DNA of 64,000 nucleotides from Purpureocillium takamizusanense (Eukaryota > Ascomycota > Sordariomycetes > Hypocreales > Ophiocordycipitaceae). The translations under genes were made by a program, and so were the position numbers. Positions within the stretch are counted from its first letter, which is position 1; the number at the start of each line of letters is the position of its first letter. Shown one piece after another: positions 22,994 to 33,272 of this stretch. The notes beneath the pieces are model-generated. The model was not told where the DNA came from. It ran no database searches and saw only the letters and a list, made by a program, of their open reading frames with translations. The stretch is from the NCBI RefSeq assembly GCF_022605165.1, contig NC_063070.1, forward strand, positions 1,674,001 to 1,738,000, given 5' to 3'.

Positions 22994-25900
22994 CTGATGC
23001 AGTTCGTTAGAGCCAGGTTGCTTGACGGGGAGTACCTACCTGCTACCTTGCCTTCAACTGCGAAGCGCTTGGCTTTGCTCGTGTCTCACCACGCCCGCGG
23101 TGACCCGGCGGCGTTCCAAGAGCCTCCAGGCCGTCCAACCCGCCTGGCTCTTGCGCCAGTCCGCCCGCTCGCCCGCCCGCGCGATATCCTCTCGTCCTCG
23201 CCACGACGCATCGGTGAGATCCCGGGGCTCGATACAGTATGCGCCTCGTGCGGGCTGCTATGTACAGTGCTGGACAGTCGCGTCATGGGCCAACAGACAG
23301 ACCGCGAAGCAGCGGTGGTACGTTGTGAAGCCGGTCGGCCACCTCCCGTCGTACCAGGGCGATGTGCGACAGGTCAACCATCATCTTTCCGCACCAACGC
23401 GCCGCCACAGACGATGGTCTGTTGGCTGGCAAATTGCCCACCGCTTCCAAATCTGAACTCGCAGAGTGGCGTCAAGGGGGGTGTCGCCGAGCCGTGAGAA
23501 ACTGGACGTCAACGCCACACAGCGAAGCCCTTGCTGGAATGCCTGAACCACAGTCCCGAGCTGACGGGCGACATTGCGGGAGTCTACTGACGCCAATCGC
23601 ATTCGCAACAGGCGTGAATGCCACGCGGTCAGCCGCACGACCTATAAACCCAAGACACAAGCGATCCGGCGTCCCAGCCCGCGCTGGCTCTCCACCACGC
23701 GTTCCCATATGCCCTTCAATGCTTGCCTCGGGGCTAGCCGTCAGACACCCGCCTCTTTGACCACGTAGCGAGCAGTCGATCTGAGTCGATCGTTGCCGAA
23801 AGTCCTTTCCAGTAGTTGTCGGCTCTGTTGAACCTTCTTTTGTGCTCACTGTCACCTTGGGACCTAGCCAGACCTTGGACATCGCGCTGGCCGACAACAC
23901 GTGGGACGCACCGCTACAGATCCCGGGGCAGGGAGAGGCTCAGCGTCATGAGTTGTCATTACTCGCTTCTGTTCGCTTGCTTCAAAATGGAAACTTGGCG
24001 GCTCTGCGACGGTGCGCAGCTTTCACCGCCTGGGCGAAAGCCCAAACGCGGGCATCACTCGGCAGCATGGGAAGGTTAGTATTTGGTCGTGTGGCTTCCC
24101 AGTAGTTACCGATGCATCAAATTCGAGGCTCGCCTCCTGATTGCGTTTCCTTGGCCCTGGCGGTGTTGCAGCTGCCTGGCTGGTCCTTGCGCGCTGTGGC
24201 CCGTTAACGACCGCAGTGCAACCGGGCCCTGGCGGCCTTGTGCTCTCCAGAATACAACGTCGCATGACCTGCAAGGCTCCTGGACCAGAGCCTGCCCGAG
24301 TCCTCCCCTTGCACAGACTCTTGCACGAGGTGCAGGCTTCCATTTCCTGCATGGAACGACCGACCACCGATCCGAAGAATGGACGACGACGTGCGAGGGA
24401 CAAGAAACTTACAACTAAGTCGTAAGTTCCCTGGCAACAGGCTCCCTCTGCGCCGTGCTTCTGACAAAGCAACATCAACGTGCTTTTGGCAAGAACCTCG
24501 ACGCCTGACGGACCGTGATCGGGAAGAGACGAATCGTCACTTTTGGGCTGCCTGGCGGGCAATGACCGCTTGTCTCCTCATTCAGACCGCACCGCAATGC
24601 GACTCTTGGGAGCTCACGTGTTTGCTAGCGAACTTGGCCAAATAAGTCCATCTCACGCGACGCCAACTCGCCATGCGGAGGAAATGAGGAGCCGTGATCG
24701 TGGGTGACCTCCCCCTCTTTTCCCCTCCACAAAGAGGCTGGCCTTGGCCCGCGTCTTTCGGTCCGAAAAGGCTACGCCCAACAATGTCCACTCCTGCAAG
24801 GCTAGGGGCAGTATCGGCCACTCAGAACAAGGTGGCGCCTTGCCGCGAGCGCCACCATGGATACAGTCTATTCCCATTGGATTGGTTGTCGCTCTTTGTC
24901 GAGAAGCCAGCCCTGGCCAAGCCGGAAATCGCACCCTGCATTCCGCGTGGCTGGCTCGGGGCTTGTCGCTTCAGCTTCATGCCGTCGAAACAGCTCTTTG
25001 TTGACAGACTTGTCCAGAGTAACCTCGGCGGCCATGTGTCCAGAGGCCAAGTTTCAATGCTGCCTCTGAAGATGAAACAGGGGATCCGAGTCCCGTCGAC
25101 GCGGCATGCAACAACTGTAACATTCCGGCGCCAGCGTTCGTAACGCCTGGTGCAGATATATTCTCAGAAGCTTAAATCCCAACTCTTTAGACGGCCCAAA
25201 CCATGGCTTTGTTCGTCTGACTTTTGCTTGTCGACCATCTGAAAACCACATCGCATGGAACGTTTCTAATCTCCCGCAAATTGAAACGCGCCCCTGCATC
25301 GCGGAATGACAAGCCTCATCCTGTTCCCGACGCCAATACCCGTCTTCTGGGTCATGAGCACAAGTCGCTGCTCCCGAGCCAGTCGTTGTTGATTTGTCCC
25401 TATTCGGCGATACAACTGCACGGTCTGGCCGAGAGTCGCCGCTTTATTAGCCTGCTGGACTTTCTTTGCGACTGCACAGACCGACGTCGCAGCTGCGTGC
25501 CAGGTCATTACCACCGGGTACAGTAGGATCGCGTGATCCTATGCGGTCTAAACACACCGATGATGTAGCTTGTCATCGAGTTGTCTACCATTTCGACTGT
25601 CCGTAAAGCTGACCCGGGATAACCCATAAGTGTTCCGTCGCCTGCTGGCCGTAGTCGTCAAAGCGGGCTTGCCGGTGCTTGGCTGCATCGGTGGGCAATC
25701 GACAAGACACTGTCCACACGATTGCAACGCTCTGCTGTGTTATCCATCTTCGAGGTGTCCTCCCGGGTAGCCTTTACCCCCCCCCCCCCCCGAAGTATCC
25801 AGTGGAAAAGTGCGTCCGTGATGTGCACATGCAGAGCCCACGCGTCGAGACACAGATACCTGATGTGTCTCCTGTTATTCATATGGCCCTTTCATTGTGT

Positions 25901-26204
25901 GCTGAGAGGCTGTTGTTGTGTTGTGACTTCGCATGTCGTGAGCACATGTCCTCGGGATCCAAGGGCCCCGCATGCGTGAGTACTTGTAGAAACATGTGTA
26001 GAGTGCTCACGTGTCCTTCAGGCTCCAGCCGCTTTGATGTAGTATTGGCAGGCCGCTTTCATGCAGAAACTGTAGTGTTTCAGACGAGACTTAGGTCATA
26101 AAAAATTGCAAGGGACGTTACAGTTCAGGTTTGGAGGTGCGTTGCTCCCCGTCTGATCACCTCCACGTCACGTTACGTAGACAAACACCAAACCGTTCAA
26201 GCAC

Positions 26205-26300
26205 TAGATAGATGAACGGTGTTGTATCTATATAATAATTTAGCAATTACCCTTTCAGTCCCTTTAATCTTAATTTTAAACCCAGAGGCATTATTTCCTA
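26205..26300. other. AT-rich patch
   Basis: This stretch just upstream of the second Zn2Cys6 gene is clearly richer in A+T than the flanking DNA, with TATATAATAATTTAG and AATTTTAAA-type runs. It could be a promoter element or a decayed repeat. No ORF is present. Confidence 0.55.
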
Positions 26301-26584
26301 TCATCACTCATTATGTACCGAACGTGTCATAATGGACTGGACTGACATTCTGAGTTCAAGTAGACTCAACGCACTTAGAGCGGACATGTCCGCCCCCGCC
26401 AGCTTCGGGTCCGCTGCCGGCATGTGGGGCTCAAATCTCAATGACGGAGCCGCATTTCGTCCGCCTCGAGTCCTCGACAACGATTTCACCTCCGCTGCTC
26501 CTCGTCTTTCATTTTGCAACATCCCATGTCTCCTCCACTGGAAGTCACTTTTGTTGAAATCAGCTACAACGACCGATACCCTCT

Positions 26585-28615
26585 ATGCCGCCTCACTTGG
26601 CCAGTCAGGCATGCCGGGCTTGCCGGTGAGATCGCTATTCGATTGAATTGCTGAAAGACATAGTACTGACGCCGTAGTTGTTCAGTCGTCTTAAGAGAAA
26701 ATGCACGAGGAATTTGCCGCCATGTTCTCTCGTACGTGATATGCGTCTCATGATGGGTTTGATTGGGGCCTAATAATGAGTCCCGGTGCTAGTGCGTGAG
26801 ACTTCGCAAGACGTGCGAATATTACCCCGGAGATGTGGGCGCTGAGGCCACAGATAATCCAAATGGACTTATCGAGAGACTGAGATATCTTGAGCAACTT
26901 CTACACGCCTACGGAGACCGTGAAGACTTAAACACCTTGCCTGTTTCTGTTCAGCGGTCTGTTTCTCAGCCTGTTCTGAACGCCAGCTTCCCCACAACCT
27001 ACTTTCTGGAACCCAAGCACTTTTCGCCTCTTGACTCGAGTGATTCTGCTTCACAAGAACTACCTTTCATGAGCAATGCGTGGCGACTCATAGAAAATGA
27101 CTGGCAGACAACGTGCCAAACGTACTTAGAGACTATTCACCAGTGGCTACCGATGATGAACAGGCAACGCTTGCAGGACGACCTCGCAGCTCGTGCACAT
27201 GACAGGAAGTCTGCTGAAACGCTACTTATGCTTTGTATGAAGCTATGCTCGCAAGGGAGACCAGTGTCTGATGACAACAAAAAGCAAGGAGCCGATCAGG
27301 TTTACAACACAGCCAAGCAATGTTGCTTTTACGCAGAGTCTGGAGGCTTCGTCTCCCTGCGTCTCGTGCAGTCACTCGTCCTCATAGCTGTATACGAGTT
27401 AGGTCATGCGATATACCCAGCGGCATATCTCACTATTGGACGGGCATCGCGATTAGCTGGCATGATTGGCCCGCAAAGACGAAAGAACATGCAGCAGCTC
27501 TTCGTCACCCTCAACACCGAGGCGCTGCGCGAGGAACAGCGGCGTACGTTGTGGGCCATTTTTGTCGTCGACCGGTGCGTGACTGGCCTGCTACTCGACG
27601 GTAGCGATCTCTAACTCGCAGCAGTGTCATATCAATTGGTATGGGGGGGCTGACTGTGTCTGCTCCTGCACCTGACTCTCACGATCGCCTCCATTGCACA
27701 GATGTCGAATGGGGCCAGGGTACTATAGGCTCCGCTGTGCCTCCCCTCGCTGAATTCTTTTCAGCAAGCACGTCTCTAGGGCACTTCGCTCAGACCTGCC
27801 AAGCTGCGTGCCTGCTAGATAAAGTCAATGCGCACCTCGACCGATGCAGGTGCAGCGATGACCAGAACGCAACAGAGGTGTTGGCGGAGGCCATGCAGCT
27901 TCACAAAGCACTCTTGACCCTTGATGCGAGCCTCAATCTCCCAGGCATGCTCAGTACGTATTCGTATCCGATGACGGACACACAGTCCCACATCCGAGAA
28001 CAAGAGGGGCAAAACCAGTGTGCAATGGCACTCTGTTGCTGGGCTCGAATGCTTCTATACGACGAGTATGGTCGAAACAAGCCGGATGAGAGTACAGTTG
28101 ACCGGAGGCGCTTAGCAATGGAGAACGAGCTCCAGAGAGTTGCGTTTCGCGGAATCGAGTTCATGGCGGCAATGACGATGCCGCGGATGGCGAGGCTGGT
28201 CGTGCGGGCGTCGACCGCGCCGCTGGCGACGTCGAACATTAGTCCGCTTCTTGGGCGTTGCCTGTATATTGGGGCATCAGAATGTGTGCGGTTCATTCAA
28301 GAGAAGCACGAACGTAGGCTGTGTGAGGCTTTGAGGCAAATCGTTCAGGGACTCCAGGCATTGGACACTCAGTGGCGGGTCGCCGGTAAGTTTCTCGAAC
28401 TCCTCGGTCCTATCTATGAGAAAACTGACCTCGAGAATATTCAGGCGAGTATCTCACCTTGTTGGAGAAGAGTAGTATTGTCAAATTGGTGGGAGATGAC
28501 AAGGCTGTCACGACCTAGTATTCTATTGATCGCAGCTCTGGAGAACCGAGCTCAGAGGTTCAAATTCATGTTCAGTCTATGGTTATTATATAACTACAAT
28601 TTTAGAGTAATGTAA
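26585..28615 (+). CDS. Zn2Cys6 transcription factor, zinc cluster split over three exons
   Basis: Four exons: 26585-26625, 26686-26731, 26793-27574 and 27622-28615, giving 620 residues. Introns are 60, 61 and 47 nt (donors GTGAGA, GTACGT and GTGCGT). The cluster appears only after splicing: ACRAC from exon 1, RRLKRKCTRNLPPCSL from the 46-nt exon 2, CVRLRKTCEYY from exon 3. This gives C10-x2-C13-x6-C20-x6-C27-x2-C30-x6-C37, a canonical pattern. A short coiled segment follows (LIERLRYLEQLLHAY), then the fungal-specific TF domain. The third intron restores WAIFVVDRSVISIGMGGLTV, a conserved stretch of that domain. It is the only gene in a span of about 10 kb and is bordered by AT-rich DNA. It may regulate the TauD-family gene 3.2 kb away, but that is a guess from position alone. 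Confidence 0.85.
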
Positions 28616-31600
28616 TTGCAGTTGAGTGCAGTGGTCAGTGCAGTGGGCTGGAATAGACCTTGATTAGACTACATGTACAGGCTGGGTATGACCGACTACC
28701 GCCGGGCCGAATGGAGCAGATGGCGGGTCCCCTTGCAAATAACAGATAGGGCCATACAAATAGCATTATCCGAAATATATCATGCATATCCTGAAAGATG
28801 GTAACTTGACGCGTCACGCGTCATGCGGACTTTCTTTCCCCCCTCTCTTGCCATGGTGGTCATTTGGATCGCCATAGGGGGACCCACAAAGCGCTGGCAG
28901 CACGCCCATATGTGCCCGGGCCGTAAGGTCTAACATCCCCGCCAAGTCTGCCACCAGCCGGTCAAGACCACATTTCAAGAGTCTAAAATTCCTCTGATTA
29001 AGATGTGTACTATATAGCCCCTGCATGATGTCCCTCATTAATCCTATATAGGGACCACTCGATGGTTAATGTTACGCCTGCTCTAAGTACTAAGCTTACC
29101 TTCTATATAATAGCTAAAAGAAGATAAAGGCATTATAAAGTACTATAATTTAAATGTTATTCTCTTATGTTATCAATTTTGCTTCTTCTTTACACGTTTA
29201 TTGATAGGGCAATGAGTTTACAATAAACGAGCGCTCTCATCAAGCCTGAAACTCCTGCTACTTGAGGACGTGACGTGAACGAGGTGAGGCATTGAACGTG
29301 GGTAATAATTAGACTTCTATATGCACGTTCGATTCTGGTTGTGGAGGTGAGCCTCACTACTTGGTACTCGCCGTAGTTCCAACATCTGCTGTCAGTGCAG
29401 AGTTATGTCTCGTCGTTTATGGGCGTTCATTGCAAGAAAAAAAAGCAATCACGGGCAGCGGCCATGGTGTTCGTGGTCGAGGGAGGGTGTTTCTCATTGA
29501 GCCCATCAAGGCGAAAGCCGCAAGATGAGGCCCAAAATCGATGTCAGACTGACCCGTGACAAGACCAGGGGAAGAGCCGAGTCTGCATCTAGTGCCACTG
29601 CCAGACTGGAAGACCAATTGGATGTGGCCGTGCATGAAGTCACAATCGTATTTTGCCACTTCTGCGAGGGCGACCAGCGTGATAATGACATACGTGAATC
29701 GGGTAGGAGGGGCTTATCGAGGCCTTCCTTTTCTGAACTGCTAGTAAAAAGCCAAGAAAAGGCGATGAGAGAGAACGGGCAAGATTTGATTGGGATCTTC
29801 TTGTAAGTCGTTGTGAAGGCACATGTCAACGGAGCCCGCTTGCGGGACTTGGAGGGGGTGGATGCACTACCCAAGGTAGCTAGGGCTCAGCAGTGCTTTA
29901 TCATCCATTTGGTGGTACGAAATACAGAAGTCGTGGACGCAGCTTAACATCGAAGGCTTACAGCTACATACTATACGCGGACGCCCTCCACCGAAGCCAT
30001 GACAGCACAACACATGCCAGAATGCCCAATGGACTGGGAGCTGCGCTGTAGCCGGTAGTTCATTGTTGCATCACACTGGCTGCCGAGCATAATGCCTGCC
30101 TTTCTATTGGAATGCATGTGGTTCATGCCACCGCATGACAGGCTTAAAGCTGCTACTAAGAATACCGAAGATGTGATCACGTCAGAAAAAGAACCCTTGA
30201 TCAGCCGCAGTGGATCGTCGCATGCATGAGACGCGGAGAGGCTGACTCGCTCAGACCGATATTAGGAGCTGCTTGAGAAACCCTTCCAGTGGTACAAGTG
30301 AGTCAATTGTACAGTACGTGACACGGCAGAAGCGTGAAACACAGAGAAGGTTCTCCATGTATGGTTGATACACTCTAGCGTACGAAGTACGACACAGCCG
30401 CAGACATTGTCTTGGAGGATTTTGGGTTGAAATTACCACACCTGTGCTCTGACCCTGGGCCCTCACATCTAGTGGGCCGACAGGTCCATGCAGTTCGCCA
30501 ATCGCCCGTCAGATAACCAGCAACGTTCCAGGTCTTGTACCATCCACTGCCACGTTACTTATCGTGAAAGAAGTGCAGCCCAACGCATTCGCAATGTCTT
30601 GTGGTGGCACTGGATGCACCCACATGTCTGACGGCAGGGAGATCGGGGAACATGCAGGCGTGAACCGCAATGTGGAAGGTCATACCAATGATCTCATCAG
30701 AGAGCTCCCTCGAGGTCCATACTAGAACTTGTTCCATGTACAAAGTACAATCGTGTCAAGTACATGTACTACGACCGACAATACGACCGACAATACACAT
30801 GGCCGAGGTGGCCAATGTAGTCTATTTCTGTTCGGTGGTTCCTTACCCCTGAGCTGCGGCTCACATCATTTCTTGTCCAAACAGCCTCATTGTACTTCCC
30901 CCTCTTTACGCTTTGTGTGGCTTGCAATGACACTGATTTCTGCATGTCAGGGCGGACACGGACATGCGCAGCAAACCAGTCCGTGAGTGCTTTTGATGCA
31001 GCTGTTGACATAAACATGATCTCACGCATGTCTATAGGAGCCCGTAGCTCAAATTTCTTTATTATCAGCACAGCTGGGTCGCAATTACAGGCCCTTGTCA
31101 TACCATGTCCTCTCACAATCGCTGTGGCAAGCAGTTGAGCCTAACGCTCCGCTCCTGCCCCTTGGACTGAAACCATGTACTTCGCTTGAATTGAGGAAGT
31201 ATTGCGTTACACAGCAGTGATTGATTCCATGCCTTATTCCGTATATGAAGCATGCGCCCCGCCAGATTAGGTCACGTTGTATTTCTGCAGTATTCCCTTA
31301 TTAAATCCCAAAGCTTGATTGCATATTCTTCTGGCATTCATGCATCTGTTGTAATACTCCACGGATGGCGGGATTCTACCCGCGTCGCTGATATTGATCA
31401 GTAGCTCACAGTTGTGCACCGGATCCAGTTGATATTTCCTTTGTTAAACAACATTAATGTCTGTGGCGAAACTGTCTGTGAGGGATGAGGTAGAGTTTGT
31501 TTGTAGGTCCGACTCGGTAGATGAAACATGAGTTGAAATTTTCAGCATGCCTAATTACATTTTTCGCTCCATGTCCATCCTTCAAGGCATTAAAAAATGC

Positions 31601-31868
31601 TCATTCTTCAGTAATTGCATCAGTACCTTTTAATAAAGGAGGGGTATGCTCGTAAGAAAAGGAATATACGCTGCGAAGTCTCATTGATGGATCAAGTTTG
31701 GTCTGCATGACTGGTAGCAGGCTTAGTCAACGTTCCTTCCACGGTGCTGTCGTATGGCCGTTGGAAGTGTGGCGACTATTAGTTCCGTAAAATGCTGCCA
31801 TCTCTAGAATCATTCACAATAGGCAGACGTCCACCTTTGCGTGCAGTCGTCTGGTTATTTTCATACCA
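28616..31868. other. Gene-poor, partly AT-rich region
   Basis: 3.25 kb with no supported gene. The AT-rich stretch at 29041-29230 resembles a decayed, possibly mutated repeat. A tandem 12-mer duplication lies at 30771-30794 and one GTACGAAGTAC motif at 30380-30390. A leftward frame at about 29700-29417 begins with a hydrophobic run but has no start codon in frame. The section at 31300-31700 is also AT-leaning and closed in all frames. Confidence 0.5.
29041..29230. other. AT-rich relic-like patch
   Basis: About 190 bp with many TATA/TAAT runs (for example CTATATAATAGCTAAAAG), far lower in GC than nearby coding DNA. In filamentous ascomycetes such patches are often remnants of repeats mutated by RIP, but no terminal repeat or transposase fragment is visible here, so origin is inference. 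Confidence 0.45.
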
Positions 31869-33272
31869 TCAAGATCCCAGTTCCGGGTCAGAGTCGTCAG
31901 AGTCTTCGATAACGAACGCAGCGGACCCCGCCGAATACTTTGGTACAACATAGAATGTCATGGGATGAAGGGCATACACTCGCTTCTTTGATCGGAGGCC
32001 ATCGCCGTATGCGGCCTGCCACGGGGGGAGGAATTGCTCGGGCACGGCCCACCCGAGCTGCATGTTCCGCAGCCAGAGTCGGACCATGTGGCGACATGTG
32101 CGATCGTCATCTTGGTACGCATCACGCCTGTGGAGAAGGGCCCAGTTGTTGAGGAACAGCAGGCACCCTGTCTCGAGCTGCAATCGAAGCTCCGTGGACT
32201 GCGCTACCTCGGATACGCGATGGAGGGCGTGTCGCTGGGCGCTTGTCAACATCGGAACCAAATTACCAAAGTTGTCATCGTGTGGGCCAAATCGATTCGG
32301 ATCCATGCATGCCATCAAGCGACCGTTACAGAATGCAAACGCCGGGGCCAGATAGTAATGAGTCGTTCGACCAGATCTATTTTTCGTTAGGCCACAGATC
32401 ACAGAGGTGGAAGAGAGGTCCGAGAGCGCCCCTTACATTTGCACTGGCCAACTCGGGTCAAGCAGCGTCTTGACCACGTCCGGCTCATCCTTCAGGAGCT
32501 TGTTGAAAACGGTCCATGTAGAAGCCAGGCAAGTATCGCCACCGCTTTCTACACTTTGGCGGACATGCAACACCAGTGTGTCACAACCCATATCATTGTG
32601 GAATGGCTGCATCGCGTCAGCACGTTGTTTCTTGAAGCAGCAACATCGTTTTGTCCTGACCAAGGCTTTGTTGGAGTGAATTCCATGCCGTTTATCAACA
32701 GGCACATCCCAGCTTTTCGAGCTAGTGATATGGGCTGGCTGGTGGTAAGTAAGGGGCTTGGCAAATTCTGGTCCATCTATTTGACGCACACAAAACGTTG
32801 CCGTTCTTGTCCTGGATACCTCTGTGGTCGGCAACATAACTGGCCAGGCCCAAGTAGATGATCACACCGTCCTCAGTGGAGCAACGGAGGCGATGCAGAC
32901 CCTTAATGACAGAGAAGCCTAGGCCATTGTAGATGTCATGGGCGACATTTTTCATCTTGTGTGCAAGTTCCCCGAGTGGAAAGGTTTCGGTCGAAACACA
33001 GTCTCCGTCAAGGCCGAGGCCTGCCACCGTTAGCTTCTCGCACGAATATAATCGGATAAAGGAGTACCGTTAAAAAAGTCCAGAGCATTCTTTATCTCTC
33101 GGATGTCCTGATCGGTGAGATGCCACGTATAAGTGGTGTTGCTTTTCAAATTGTCCCCAGTCCAGACGAGCGGTCCCGATTGTGGCGTCGGAAGTTGAGC
33201 GGCATCTGGATCTTTTCCGTTGCCAGCCGTTTCCCCTGCACTCCCTTGACGATTGGAATCGTGATCAAGCAT
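31869..33272 (-). CDS. TauD/TfdA-family Fe(II)/2-oxoglutarate-dependent dioxygenase
   Basis: Five exons: 33272-33068, 33020-32790, 32734-32661, 32606-32437 and 32376-31869, giving 395 residues. Introns are 47, 55, 54 and 60 nt, several with CTAAC or CTGAC branch sites. Unspliced, it looks like four broken ORFs, but each join restores family sequence: FFNGLGLDGDCVS, GNVLSHITSSKSW, HSNKALPFHNDMGCD and WPVQISGRTTHYY. The iron-binding HxD is His173 and Asp175 (FHNDMG). The distal His is about residue 323 (CRHMVRLWLR), with Arg residues after it that should bind 2-oxoglutarate. Fungal members of this family oxidise sulfonates, amino-acid derivatives or secondary metabolites. The substrate here is not predictable. 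No targeting signal is seen. The C-terminal 60 residues extend past the usual fold and end in an acidic tail. Confidence 0.85.

Larger units (their letters stand above)
21586..26584. other. Gene-poor region
   Basis: Five kilobases without a supported gene. The first kilobase upstream of the Zn2Cys6 start is strongly purine-rich on the + strand, so pyrimidine-rich on the transcribed sense, and looks like leader or promoter. It contains a perfect 18-bp palindrome (21891-21908), a TGGCC-type pentanucleotide repeat (22518-22545), a cluster of TACCTACCT motifs (22555-23041) and a 15-nt poly-C run (25777-25791). ORFs between 23 and 26 kb are short, overlap on both strands and show no domain. An AT-rich patch lies at about 26205-26300. 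Confidence 0.55.

Noticed and set aside
22997..25530. Many ORFs of 60-180 codons between 23 and 25.5 kb
   Set aside because: They overlap on both strands, have no domains, no splice-linked partners and no consistent start context; I treat the region as non-coding.
26332..26646. A 104-codon ORF just before the second Zn2Cys6 gene, first considered as its N-terminus
   Set aside because: Its frame does not include the zinc-cluster cysteines. The cluster is encoded in another frame beginning at 26585 and continuing through two small introns.
28555..28570. B-box-like GGTTCAAATTC
   Set aside because: It lies inside the last exon of the second Zn2Cys6 gene and has no matching A box or acceptor stem.
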